Shown in pieces: positions 51,722 through 60,247 of a stretch of 64,000 nucleotides of DNA (position 1 is the stretch's first letter; every line of letters starts with the position of its first letter). The DNA is from Oscillibacter sp. ER4 (GTDB lineage Bacteria > Bacillota > Clostridia > Oscillospirales > Oscillospiraceae). The stretch covers positions 1 to 64,000 of the forward strand of contig NZ_JPJG01000033.1 in assembly GCF_000765235.1 (NCBI RefSeq). Direction: 5' to 3'. Position numbers and translations under genes: made by a program. The notes under the pieces were generated by a model. The model was not told the origin of the DNA and searched no databases. It was given only the letters and a program-made list of their open reading frames with translations.

Positions 51722-52291
51722 TCAATGTTGTTTCAATCCACCCTCCAAGCGTTTCAGGTAGGTTGCAGGAACCGCCTTTGTCAGCCAGACTCCATTGGCG
51801 GACAAATAAAAGAGATATCCGTCCCGGTGCATCTGTCCGGCATCCACCAGATAGATCACAGGTTCTCCATGCCGGCGCCCAACTTTCTCCGCTGTTTCCT
51901 GATCCGGTGAAAGATGAACATACAGGCGGCTCTGGGGGAGCAGTCCCTGGGCCTCGATGGAGGCGGCAAACCGCTGGGCCGTCCCGTGGTACAGCGTCTC
52001 CGGTGGTTCAGTCACGGGGAGTTCCACATCCACCTGAATGGAGTGGCCCTGGTTGGCCCGGATTTTTGTCCCGTCCTCGCTGAAGGAATACCGCTGTTTT
52101 TCATCACTCCGCACGATTTCCTCCAGAATGTCCCGGTTGATGGGGTATTTTCTGCTGATACCCGCCAGCAGCGCATTGACATCCGCCCAGCCGTGGGTAT
52201 CCAACTTGATCCCAATAACCTCCGGCTTGTGCCGAAGAATCAAGCTGATATACTTGCTGATCCTTGTGAGATCGGGTGTTGTTTCTTTCAT
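51722..52291 (-). CDS. kptA: RNA 2'-phosphotransferase KptA/Tpt1
   Basis: 189 residues. ISKYISLILRHKPEVIGIKL, GWADVNALLAGI, YSFSEDGTKIRANQGHS, LYHGTAQRF and YVHLSPDQETAEKVGRRHGE are all standard KptA motifs. The enzyme transfers a 2'-phosphate from RNA to NAD with an ADP-ribosylated intermediate and can also remove or add ADP-ribose marks on RNA ends. Bacteria lack the tRNA splicing that needs it, so here it may repair toxin-made 2'-phosphate or ADP-ribosylated RNA. Confidence 0.9.
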   Translation of the reverse strand: MKETTPDLTRISKYISLILRHKPEVIGIKLDTHGWADVNALLAGISRKYPINRDILEEIVRSDEKQRYSFSEDGTKIRANQGHSIQVDVELPVTEPPETLYHGTAQRFAASIEAQGLLPQSRLYVHLSPDQETAEKVGRRHGEPVIYLVDAGQMHRDGYLFYLSANGVWLTKAVPATYLKRLEGGLKQH

Positions 52292-52308
52292 AAGTTACCT
52301 CTTGAAAA

Positions 52309-52857
52309 TTATCTTTTATGCCATCGTTCCAACATATTGATTTCTTGAAATGGATGCCACAGCAATTCTGCCATTTGTATCGATTCCTGCTGCTCTGACT
52401 CCTCAGAAGGATTAGAGCAAGGCGTTAAGTGCAGTACCAATTCTATCTCGGTTTGATTTTGGATGGCAATTTGATGACCATGTGTATCCATTGTCAACAC
52501 CGTGAATTGCCGCTCATACAAATCCAGGAGAAGCAGAGGACACTCCACTCGATTTTGGCCGGATAAGTACACCTGTGACTTCAAACACACATACCGGCCA
52601 TTTGCAGAAAACACAGGGGTTTGAGGAGGGAAATGGGCTTTGTACGCGTTCAGTAGCAGGAGGGGATGTTCTCGGCTTTCGAAAACAGCCAGACAGCCTA
52701 CCTCGTTGCACATACTAACTTCTGCAATGGAATAGATCAAGATGGCATATTTATCAGACGGAGACTGGGTGAGTTGATCATAAACATAGGGAAAACGCTC
52801 CCTAATCCTCCAATGAGGCAGGCTTTCAAAGAGATAATTCCAGCCGTTGATGTCCAT
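52309..52857 (-). CDS. Hypothetical immunity-array protein (low GC)
   Basis: 182 residues. A beta-rich protein (YAILIYSIAEVSMCNEVGCL, PLLLLDLYERQFTVLTMDTH) that resembles a propeller or beta-sheet fragment. AT-rich codons mark it as different from its neighbours. No named domain. Confidence 0.6.
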   Translation of the reverse strand: MDINGWNYLFESLPHWRIRERFPYVYDQLTQSPSDKYAILIYSIAEVSMCNEVGCLAVFESREHPLLLLNAYKAHFPPQTPVFSANGRYVCLKSQVYLSGQNRVECPLLLLDLYERQFTVLTMDTHGHQIAIQNQTEIELVLHLTPCSNPSEESEQQESIQMAELLWHPFQEINMLERWHKR

Positions 52858-52874
52858 TGTTTCCCTCTATTCTC

Positions 52875-54506
52875 TCAAGTCATCTCTACCCGGATAATGG
52901 GCCGGTAGAAGTCATAGTCGCCGTTCAGTTCCTTGTCCTCCTGCACTTCCGGCTTGCAGTGGGGCGAACAGGGCAAGAAACCGAGGAAAATTCCAAGTCC
53001 GCCGCAGATGCTGCGCCCGCCATCACCGCCGCAGCTGGTAAACTGCTCGGCCTTCACAACCTCCCGCATATATGGGTCATAGGCGATGGACACTCCGAAG
53101 AAGTTAGGCTCCTCCATATCGAAGGGCTTGTCCTTATCCTCCGGGCTTTCGAAGTGGTGCAGGTGCATGGAGTAGTCCATTCCATCTCCCCAGGGGAACA
53201 GGGTGCGGCACCCGCCGCCGCACAGATAGGCCCACTCGTCTGCCGTAGGCAGTGAGAGCCCCTGCTTTTCCAGCCCGGCAAGGAGTTCATCGTAATCAGT
53301 GCGGTTATAGATACAGATCTGAAAGCCCTTTTCCGTCCGCTCAATGCGGGCTGACTGGTGCATAGTAAGGCTGTCAAGGTCACTCCAAGCAAAATCCCGG
53401 AACTTCTTCAGCCAGTCAGGGTGGGCGGTCAATCTGGGATCGTCCATTGTGACCGGCTCCCAGCAGAGTTCCTCCAGCTCCCGGCCCACCAGCATAGGGC
53501 CAATAGCTGCCTGCCGAACGGGAGCCATGCTCTCCCGGATCATCTCCTCTGGGTCTTGTTCCATCTCCCATTCCTGGAACAGATCGTCCAGTTCCTCCCG
53601 GCTATCCTGATCCAGCCCTACGGCAAAGCGGTCCCAGCCCAGGGTGACGGTATCGCCGGGGACAAAGACGAACTCCCGGCCATCTTTCTCAAACACGCCG
53701 GTGGTGCAGCTCTGGCCCCAGCGGTCAAAGGTATGTAGACCGAGAAAGGTCATCGTATAACGAGCAGCCAGACTTTCCATCAGCGCCTGCTTCTCGGTGG
53801 TTTCCATTTGATTGAATTGGGTGCGAAATAGTCTTTCGTTCATAGCAAGTCCTCCTTCAATCCTTTCTGCGTGTTCCAGCAGATAGCGCCGGCCATCCTG
53901 CTTGGCCTGCTCCAAGTATTGTGGAAGCAGGCCGGAATGGATGGCGTCCAGCGAGACCAGAACAGCGATCCGCTGGTATTCCTGTAATTCGAGGGAATAA
54001 CAGTTCCGCTCCCAGAACAGCGGAGCGAACTGTTCCACACAGTCAGGACGCAGAGCGGGCATCGCCAAAAGCGCTCGACGGCTCACATATTCATTGGGGT
54101 CCTTTGCGAAGTCCAGGATCATGTCTTTGACTTCCTGGCTGCATGGACATTCTGGCAGATACGCGGCAAACTGCCACTTGGCCTCACTCTCATTGGAGGC
54201 CGCGGCCCTGCGGCAGAGGCGCTCGAACCATTGGGGATGGGAAGTGGTCTCCTGTATAAACCCCTCCGCTTCGTTATCCCTGGCGATCAGATAGACCATC
54301 TCATCCAGTAGGACGCTGTCTGCCGTTTCTGCATCCATTTGGGTCAACACATGGCCAAAGGCACTGTAAATGTCATTCCAGTATGGATAATCAACTTCCC
54401 ACTCACCACCGATCTCCTCGGCGGTTTTGTCTGGATAAGTGGCTTCCTGCCATTGATGGAACTTGATTGCCTGCTCCAGCAGGCGTTCACGAATGCCCTT
54501 TGCCAT
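52875..54506 (-). CDS. HEAT-like repeat fused to formylglycine-generating-enzyme-like domain
   Basis: 543 residues in one frame. Residues 1-220 are HEAT-type helices (YVSRRALLAMPALRPDCVEQ). From residue 222 a second module starts with MNERLFRTQFNQMETTEKQA and ends in an FGE/SUMF1-type fold (SLPTADEWAYLCGGGCRTLF, then PWGDGMDYSM). Exactly at the join, AAGGAGGACTTGCT lies before the internal ATG at 53843, a full ribosome site of the kind used by separate genes here. The frame could yield both a fused and a shorter 322-residue product, or be a recent fusion caused by loss of a stop. Function unknown; an immunity role is inferred from context. Confidence 0.75.
   Translation of the reverse strand: MAKGIRERLLEQAIKFHQWQEATYPDKTAEEIGGEWEVDYPYWNDIYSAFGHVLTQMDAETADSVLLDEMVYLIARDNEAEGFIQETTSHPQWFERLCRRAAASNESEAKWQFAAYLPECPCSQEVKDMILDFAKDPNEYVSRRALLAMPALRPDCVEQFAPLFWERNCYSLELQEYQRIAVLVSLDAIHSGLLPQYLEQAKQDGRRYLLEHAERIEGGLAMNERLFRTQFNQMETTEKQALMESLAARYTMTFLGLHTFDRWGQSCTTGVFEKDGREFVFVPGDTVTLGWDRFAVGLDQDSREELDDLFQEWEMEQDPEEMIRESMAPVRQAAIGPMLVGRELEELCWEPVTMDDPRLTAHPDWLKKFRDFAWSDLDSLTMHQSARIERTEKGFQICIYNRTDYDELLAGLEKQGLSLPTADEWAYLCGGGCRTLFPWGDGMDYSMHLHHFESPEDKDKPFDMEEPNFFGVSIAYDPYMREVVKAEQFTSCGGDGGRSICGGLGIFLGFLPCSPHCKPEVQEDKELNGDYDFYRPIIRVEMT
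53843..53857 (-). promoter_or_regulatory. Internal ribosome site inside the HEAT-FGE gene
   Basis: AAGGAGG (53857-53851) is correctly spaced from the in-frame ATG at 53843. This matches the domain boundary of the gene at 52875-54506. Confidence 0.75.
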
Positions 54507-54515
54507 GTGCTCACC

Positions 54516-55205
54516 TCACAATTTTCCGAAATGGTCCAGATATAAATCCCGCACAGAATAAGGGCCTACAAGGTTCGTTTCCTGTCGGCCATCCCAGGAA
54601 TACACATGAATTTTGCCCTCGTCCCCAATGTACTGCTGCTCCTCAAAGGATGCGGGGAAGGGGAAGCTATCTACTATGCTCCAGTCGATCTTGGGTTTCA
54701 GCCCATCAAACTCCTCGCGCTTGAGCCTTTTGAAGTTAAACACCAGTGCTGCCCCAATCCCATCGAACAGCAAGTCTGCGTATTCTCTGGGGGTGATGCT
54801 CTCGCTCACATTGGCGGCATCAACATTCACATCCAGAACCTTGTTACCGCAGTTTGTCCAGATTTTATCGGGAGAGAACCAGGTAGCGCGTTCCTCGGCG
54901 TCTGCAAAATCCTCGCGGGGATACCATCCGTTTGCGCTGTCCGGCTTGACGCCTTCCCGAAGCGGCCCGTTGTACGGGGAAAGCGGATAATATCGGTGAC
55001 GCACCGGATCAAATCGGTGAAACGAAATTTTCAGCAGATATTTGTGCTTTTCGCTGCGCATGAGCTTATGGGGCTTCACGATATGTTCTTCGATCAAGCT
55101 CCAAATGTATTCATCCACACGGATGGATACACGGGGGCGGCCGAATAGTGTGATTTTGTTGGTGTCTGTATCCACATTGAGCCAGACGCGATTGATTTCA
55201 ACCAT
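54516..55205 (-). CDS. Hypothetical immunity-array protein
   Basis: 229 residues from MVEINRVWLNVDTDTNKITL behind GAGGAATGACA. Beta-rich first half, then WTNCGNKVLDVNVDAANVSE and WDGRQETNLVGPYSVRDLYL. No family recognised. It ends ten bases before the HEAT-FGE gene. Confidence 0.6.
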   Translation of the reverse strand: MVEINRVWLNVDTDTNKITLFGRPRVSIRVDEYIWSLIEEHIVKPHKLMRSEKHKYLLKISFHRFDPVRHRYYPLSPYNGPLREGVKPDSANGWYPREDFADAEERATWFSPDKIWTNCGNKVLDVNVDAANVSESITPREYADLLFDGIGAALVFNFKRLKREEFDGLKPKIDWSIVDSFPFPASFEEQQYIGDEGKIHVYSWDGRQETNLVGPYSVRDLYLDHFGKL

Positions 55206-55221
55206 TGTCATTCCTCGCTTT

Positions 55222-55935
55222 TCAAAACGCTCCGCTATAAAATCGGCTTTCCCAGATGGCCTCAAATTCCGCCTGCTCTATGATGCAGGCGTGGAATTCC
55301 TCGCCCCAGACATGGGCGTTCAATTCCTCCACGGTGGGGATCGGCGTGATCTCGATGACACCGTCGTAAAGGTCAGGGATGTTGTGGGTGCGGCCATCTG
55401 CAAAAATGTCGATGGAGCGATGGGCCAGCCGCTCATTTTCGGTATCCACTTCATAGAGGATGACCGATGGTTCACCCTCCGGTGCGTCCTCCCAAAAGAG
55501 CTTGATGTATTCGATCTTGCCAAGATAAGTCCGCATCGTTTTTTCATCGGTACAGGCCGCCCGGATCATTTTGGCCAGCATCATCAAATCGTCGATGTAT
55601 TGGGAGTACACGCAGAACACATCTTCGTCGGAGTCAAAGTGAAACAGATTCTGACCACTATTGTTTTCCTCAAACTCCCGGATCACGCCCTGGACCAGTC
55701 GCTCCCAGTCTCCGCTGCTTCCAGTCAGTCCCAGCCGACGGAATTCTTCCGTCCGGAATCCATCGTTGATTTTCAGCAGAAGGGAGATGGCATAGGGGTG
55801 GTGGGGAATGAGAAAGAATGGCGCGATCTGCTCCGGCTTCACCCAGATTTTGAAGGGCGGACGCGGATCGGGTATCCAGGGCAGCATCTCCCACTGGTCG
55901 TCCGGTCTGTTTCCGTATTGGGAAAAGTCTTTCAT
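55222..55935 (-). CDS. Imm51-like/DUF6881-like double immunity protein
   Basis: 237 residues from MKDFSQYGNRPDDQWEMLPW. The first half (PFFLIPHHPYAISLLLKIND, GFRTEEFRRLGLTGSSGDWE) resembles Imm51; the second (IEYIKLFWEDAPEGEPSVIL, VDTENERLAHRSIDIFADGR) resembles DUF6881. If right, it is a smaller two-domain polyimmunity protein. The ATG at 55935 has GAGGG upstream; a coupled start at 55959 (TGATG) is also possible. Confidence 0.65.
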   Translation of the reverse strand: MKDFSQYGNRPDDQWEMLPWIPDPRPPFKIWVKPEQIAPFFLIPHHPYAISLLLKINDGFRTEEFRRLGLTGSSGDWERLVQGVIREFEENNSGQNLFHFDSDEDVFCVYSQYIDDLMMLAKMIRAACTDEKTMRTYLGKIEYIKLFWEDAPEGEPSVILYEVDTENERLAHRSIDIFADGRTHNIPDLYDGVIEITPIPTVEELNAHVWGEEFHACIIEQAEFEAIWESRFYSGAF

Positions 55936-55958
55936 GTAATCCCTCGCTTCCCGGCACA

Positions 55959-56417
55959 TCAGCAGCCCAGTTGTCCTCCGTTTACCGGGCGGAAGATCCT
56001 TCGGCCCGCCAGCAGTTCCTCCAGCTTTTTGGCCAGCGCCTCCACAATGGCGTGGCAGGAATTCTCAACCCCCACGATCTCCAGCCTTTGCAGCTCGACA
56101 CAGTGGAGCGTTCCATAGAAGCCCAGCATAAACTCCGTCAATTCAGCAATCATCTGGTAGCCTTCCATGTTGCTCACATCCGTCTGACCCTCTTTTGCGG
56201 TCATCAGCCCAATGATCCCCACCGCCACGGTGAAAGCGCCGCAGCAGGAGTGCTCGGTCTGCATCCCAAGGCCCATGACGGAGAACATCTTCCGGGTCTC
56301 CTCGGACAAATTCAGGTGGTAATATTCATTGCAGGCCAGGAACATCGCCTCGGCGCAGGTCAGTTCCGTACCGATGTGGTAGTGGTTGACCAGTTCATAG
56401 AGTTTCATTGTTGCCAT
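55959..56417 (-). CDS. C-GCAxxG-C-C-like Cys-rich protein
   Basis: 152 residues. ELTCAEAMFLACNEYYHLNL, TEHSCCGAFTVAVGIIGLMT and the later Cys residues match the C-GCAxxG-C-C family of small redox or metal-binding proteins only in part. The start at 56417 follows GGAGT. It overlaps the NADAR gene slightly. Confidence 0.6.
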   Translation of the reverse strand: MATMKLYELVNHYHIGTELTCAEAMFLACNEYYHLNLSEETRKMFSVMGLGMQTEHSCCGAFTVAVGIIGLMTAKEGQTDVSNMEGYQMIAELTEFMLGFYGTLHCVELQRLEIVGVENSCHAIVEALAKKLEELLAGRRIFRPVNGGQLGC

Positions 56418-57274
56418 ACCATACTCCAATCGCAAAGCATTTCATTCTGTGTCACTCTGCGCAGCTCGTCCCGCACCTCCATCAGCGCAAAGCCCAGCAG
56501 GTTTTGTCCCCGCCACTTCATGGGGTCCTGGGCCTCCGGCGAACTGGCCGCGAGGCGGATGCCCCAGATGGCATCGTAGGGGCTGGCCTCCACCAGCACG
56601 CTGTCCCCGGTGGAAAGGAGAAACTCCCGCAGTTCGCGGTTCTGGCTGAATTTGTGCCAGTTGCCAAGCAGCACAATGGCGTACTTGAACTTGTCCCATA
56701 CCTTCTGCTCAAAGCCCCGCACCTTGCGGCCCAGGGCCTTGATCTGCTTTTGGTCGCTGCATTTCAAAATCTGGTCCCGGATCTCTTTGTCGCCGAACAG
56801 CTCGGCCTTAGCAGCCATCATATACTGCTCCATGCAGAGGTAGGAGTCAGCCGTCGTATAGAAGTCCTCCATCCACCACTGGCTGAGGCAGCTTTTTGTC
56901 AGCTGGCCGTCCTCGGATAGCTGATGGCCCCAGAACAGGCACAGCTCCCGCTTCCGCCCGGCGGCAAACTCCTGCTGGAGCCACTGCCGGGTGTACTTGG
57001 GCTGGCCCTCCGGCTGCCACGCATCCACCAAGAAGTCACCATGCTCCAGTACCTCGCTGCTGTCCTCGTCATCCCACCAGCCCTTCCAGGTCACAGGCTC
57101 GGGAAAGAGGGTGCGGTATTCCGTCCGCTCCTCCGGGGAGAGGGTGTCCAGCCAATCGCCAAATCGGTCTATGTAATCCTCCCCATAGCCCATGCGCCAG
57201 CCAATGGAGTATCGCTCGATCTCCCGGTGGGCCAGCCAAGGGGGAGGCATTATTTTCTTATCTTGTAGTGCCAT
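56405..57274 (-). CDS. NADAR-family (YbiA-like) ADP-ribose hydrolase
   Basis: 289 residues. The NADAR motifs are visible: LCLFWGHQ, KSCLSQWWMEDFYTTADSYL, CMEQYMMAAKAELFGDKEIR, IKALGRKVRGFE, KFSQNRELREFLLSTGDSVL, VEASPYDAIWGIRLA and LLGFALMEVRDELR. Members of this family remove ADP-ribose from guanine bases and act as antitoxins against DarT-type toxins in described systems. About 110 N-terminal residues with a Trp-rich acidic stretch are extra. With KptA it suggests protection against ADP-ribosylating toxins. Confidence 0.88.
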   Translation of the reverse strand: MALQDKKIMPPPWLAHREIERYSIGWRMGYGEDYIDRFGDWLDTLSPEERTEYRTLFPEPVTWKGWWDDEDSSEVLEHGDFLVDAWQPEGQPKYTRQWLQQEFAAGRKRELCLFWGHQLSEDGQLTKSCLSQWWMEDFYTTADSYLCMEQYMMAAKAELFGDKEIRDQILKCSDQKQIKALGRKVRGFEQKVWDKFKYAIVLLGNWHKFSQNRELREFLLSTGDSVLVEASPYDAIWGIRLAASSPEAQDPMKWRGQNLLGFALMEVRDELRRVTQNEMLCDWSMVWQQ

Positions 57275-57288
57275 AGGGTTTGTCCTTT

Positions 57289-57525
57289 CTACCGTAATTC
57301 TTCTTTCACATCCAGCGGAGCGCCGTCCAGGGATGTGATCTGTGCCAGCTCTGCTTCCGTCAGATTTTTCAGGAAAATGCAGTATTCGTCCGGGTGGCCT
57401 CCCACAAATTCCATTTTAGGCATCCCGATCTGCTCCGGGTCGGTGATCCACAGGCAAGGCTCTCCCGTCGCCCAAAAGCGCGTCAAGGTAAGAATTTGGC
57501 CATTGTAAATTACTGTCTGGTCCAT
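57289..57525 (-). CDS. Small hypothetical immunity-array protein
   Basis: 78 residues from MDQTVIYNGQILTLTRFWAT behind GAGGAGGGG. A compact beta-sheet pattern with a C-terminal helix (LTEAELAQITSLDGAPLDVK). No family recognised. Confidence 0.6.
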   Translation of the reverse strand: MDQTVIYNGQILTLTRFWATGEPCLWITDPEQIGMPKMEFVGGHPDEYCIFLKNLTEAELAQITSLDGAPLDVKEELR

Positions 57526-57537
57526 CCTCACCCCTCC

Positions 57538-59013
57538 TCAAAAATCTCTTAGTTCCTCAAACTTCTCAATCAGGGCATCTTTCTGGAGCGCATCGCCCGG
57601 CAGGGCATCCAGAATACCCCGCAGGGCCATGTAGATTTCATCCCGTTCCTCGGTTTCGATAAAGCCCATCTTGTTGAAGGTCTGAGTGTAGGCTGCCACC
57701 GCCTCCAGTGCCTGGGCGTCCTCGCCCGGCTCAGCGGCCAGCTTCATCAGCTGGGAACGGGTCTTTCGGTATTGATTGGCTGCCTTTTTCGCAGCAGAAG
57801 CAGGGATATGCTCCGCACCGTCCCAGCCCCGGAAGGGATTGTCCAGATTTTGCGCCAGCCACTCCGGTTTCCGGGGTTTGGTGATCCACAGGTCCATTCC
57901 CGGCTTGCTTTTCCAGAGCTGCTTTGCCGCTTTTGCCGCCGTCTCCGGCAGGCTGGTCATCCAGAACCAGCGAAGCTCCGGCATCTGCTCTGGGGTGGGG
58001 ATGTCAGCTGCGCCGAAGCCAAAAAGGTCGAAGGTGGAGAAGTCCGTCAATTCCCGAAACTGGGCCACGGCGGAGAAATTTTGCAGATTCCCCGGTGCGC
58101 CCCAGAGTCTCAGCTTCTTCAGGTGGGGATGGGCAGCGGCCAATCCGGTCAGATCAAAGTCCTTCAGCTGGATGCCACGCAGTCCCAATAGGTTCGGCAG
58201 TTCCAGGTGGGGGCGGCATTCCCCGATAAATTGGAGGGTCAAACCGCTGCCATCTTCGGAGGCATGGATAGTACAGGCGTCCGGCCCCTCGTTCTGAAAC
58301 AGGAGCTGCTCCGTATCCTCACCCAGCCACAGTTCCTCCAGGCCGGTCATATCCAACATCAGCTTTCTGATGCTGGTGCCCCGCAGATCAAGTGTCCTCT
58401 GGCTGTGGTTCAGCAGGGTCAGTTCACGGATGAAGGGATTGCCCCGCAAAAACTCCAGCAGATCCGGGTGCCATTGCTCACAGATGAGTTCGGAGAGGCA
58501 GGGCAGAGCCTTTAGTTCCAGCGCCGAATCAAATGGTGCGTACTGGTCCATCACCCGATGGCTGCTGACCTTCAGCGGGATGCCGCCGATCTCCGTTTGC
58601 TCGTCGCTCTCCATGGCCTCCTTGAAGGCCCGCCGCCGCTTTTCCGGGATGGCCCGCCATTTCATCTGTAAATATACCTCATGTCCGTCATTCCAGCCAC
58701 CATAGGAGTAGCAAGGCTCGTCGGTGAAGGGCGGCAGGGTGCCCACCAGCATGTACTGGGGCGGGACCTCCATCGGCACCCGCAGCAGATGAAGGTCACG
58801 GGACCAGTACATGAAGTCCTTGTAGAGCGGGCGGAGATGGGGCAGTTCCTCCGCAGTCAGAGGGGCGTCGCCCACCCAATCCAGAGAGAGGACTACCGCC
58901 CAGGGTTCCTTGCTCACTGTGTCCGGCGGCGCGATATAGGCCACCTGGCAGGCGGTGTAGCGTTTCAGATATTGGTTGTAGACGGTATAGACCTCTCCGG
59001 CATTGGCTTTCAT
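57538..59013 (-). CDS. Leucine-rich-repeat immunity-array protein
   Basis: 491 residues. From about 170 to 380 it shows repeated leucine patterns (LEELWLGEDTEQLLFQNEGP, LPNLLGLRGIQLKDFDLTGL) typical of LRR solenoids, with a beta-rich start and a helical end (MDLWITKPRKPEWLAQNLDN, EDAQALEAVAAYTQTFNKMG). LRR proteins recur in toxin-immunity arrays. The downstream gene at 59274-60233 has a similar LRR part. Confidence 0.68.
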   Translation of the reverse strand: MKANAGEVYTVYNQYLKRYTACQVAYIAPPDTVSKEPWAVVLSLDWVGDAPLTAEELPHLRPLYKDFMYWSRDLHLLRVPMEVPPQYMLVGTLPPFTDEPCYSYGGWNDGHEVYLQMKWRAIPEKRRRAFKEAMESDEQTEIGGIPLKVSSHRVMDQYAPFDSALELKALPCLSELICEQWHPDLLEFLRGNPFIRELTLLNHSQRTLDLRGTSIRKLMLDMTGLEELWLGEDTEQLLFQNEGPDACTIHASEDGSGLTLQFIGECRPHLELPNLLGLRGIQLKDFDLTGLAAAHPHLKKLRLWGAPGNLQNFSAVAQFRELTDFSTFDLFGFGAADIPTPEQMPELRWFWMTSLPETAAKAAKQLWKSKPGMDLWITKPRKPEWLAQNLDNPFRGWDGAEHIPASAAKKAANQYRKTRSQLMKLAAEPGEDAQALEAVAAYTQTFNKMGFIETEERDEIYMALRGILDALPGDALQKDALIEKFEELRDF

Positions 59014-59028
59014 GGGTTCACGCTCCTC

Positions 59029-59265
59029 TCATCCGTCTTTCTCTAAATAAAATCCCCATACGCAGTTGGAGAACTCTCCGGCGGCAAAGCGGTGGATCTG
59101 CCCGTTGATCTCCACCTGCCAGACCTCGAAGGTATGGTCCTGGTGATAGATCGGGTCTTGGACCTTTACTCGCTTGCCGGTGGTTTGCCAGTCGTAGTCA
59201 AAGATGTTCACCCCGAACAATTTACATTGACCGTCTGGGCCAAAGGTTTCATATTCCCAAGCCAT
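59029..59265 (-). CDS. Small hypothetical immunity-array protein
   Basis: 78 residues from MAWEYETFGPDGQCKLFGVN. Beta-rich, with FEVWQVEINGQIHRFAAGEF. No family recognised. Overlaps its upstream neighbour closely. Confidence 0.6.
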   Translation of the reverse strand: MAWEYETFGPDGQCKLFGVNIFDYDWQTTGKRVKVQDPIYHQDHTFEVWQVEINGQIHRFAAGEFSNCVWGFYLEKDG

Positions 59266-59273
59266 GTGGTGCC

Positions 59274-60233
59274 TCACAATCCCGTGCGCTGCCAGCCGTC
59301 CAGCCGCTCCTGAACCCCGTCGATCCTCCAGCCCTCGCCCACACGCTTCATGAGAAAGCGTCGGTCAAAGCCGGTATTTTTCTCCCTGGTGTAGATGTAG
59401 AGTTTATTCTTTGTGATCTGCTCCGCGTCCAGGAACTGCTCTCCCTTGTAGGTGCCCTGGGCGCTGTATGAGATGCCCAGGGGCCGGTAGCCCGAACGGG
59501 GCTTTTCGCTCACATACTTTTCCCAAATCGCCAGCAGGCGGGGCGCTGCCTCGGCATCCTCAAATCCGGCCTGCTCCATGTACTGCTCCCATTGCGTCAT
59601 CTCGGCAAAGAAAGAGGACAGCACCCTGCGGCATTCCTCCGCCGCCTGTTCGTCCAGCTTGGTGGGCTTTTTGGCCTTTTCCCGCTGCAGCTGGGAGAAG
59701 TGTTCCATCTGCTCCTTGGTAAATTGCACATGGGCCACCGGCTCGATGCGGTTGTTGCTGGCGATGGCCAGCAGGCCCTCATAGGTAACGGCGGTATGGT
59801 CGATCTGGATGTGGGAGAGCTTGGGAATGGAGGCCGCCTGGAGAAGACCGGCATCATCCAGTCCGGTGCGGTTGAGCGTCAAAAGGTCCAGCTTGCAGCC
59901 TTGCAAGGCGGACAGGCCGCTGCCATGGATGGCGGCGTTGCCGTCCAGCAGCAGATAGGGCAGCTTGGGCATAGCGGAAAAAACGGGGAAACAGGCATCG
60001 GTGAGCGCACCGTCCTCCACTCCGAAGTTGGCCATGCTTTTATGCCCAGCAAAGGGGGCAAGCAGTTCATCGGTCACCGGATAGCCTTTCACATGAAAGC
60101 CCACCAGGGTGTAAGCGGCCAGCTGCTCCATGATCTCTGCGGTCAGCTCCGGGATTTCAAATTGCTTTTCACCGTCTAAGGTCAGGACACCACTCTCCCA
60201 GTTCACTGTCCGCGCCCGTTTCGGCCATTCCAT
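59274..60233 (-). CDS. LRR plus NTF2-like immunity protein
   Basis: 319 residues. The first part is LRR-like (LSALQGCKLDLLTLNRTGLD, SIPKLSHIQIDHTAV). The last 130 residues (YKGEQFLDAEQITKNKLYIY, TREKNTGFDRRFLMKRVGEG) form a beta-sheet pattern ending in WRIDG, like NTF2-fold immunity proteins (RhsIA/NTF2_fold types). It is a second gene in which two module types are joined. Confidence 0.65.
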   Translation of the reverse strand: MEWPKRARTVNWESGVLTLDGEKQFEIPELTAEIMEQLAAYTLVGFHVKGYPVTDELLAPFAGHKSMANFGVEDGALTDACFPVFSAMPKLPYLLLDGNAAIHGSGLSALQGCKLDLLTLNRTGLDDAGLLQAASIPKLSHIQIDHTAVTYEGLLAIASNNRIEPVAHVQFTKEQMEHFSQLQREKAKKPTKLDEQAAEECRRVLSSFFAEMTQWEQYMEQAGFEDAEAAPRLLAIWEKYVSEKPRSGYRPLGISYSAQGTYKGEQFLDAEQITKNKLYIYTREKNTGFDRRFLMKRVGEGWRIDGVQERLDGWQRTGL

Positions 60234-60247
60234 CGCTGTTTCCCTCC

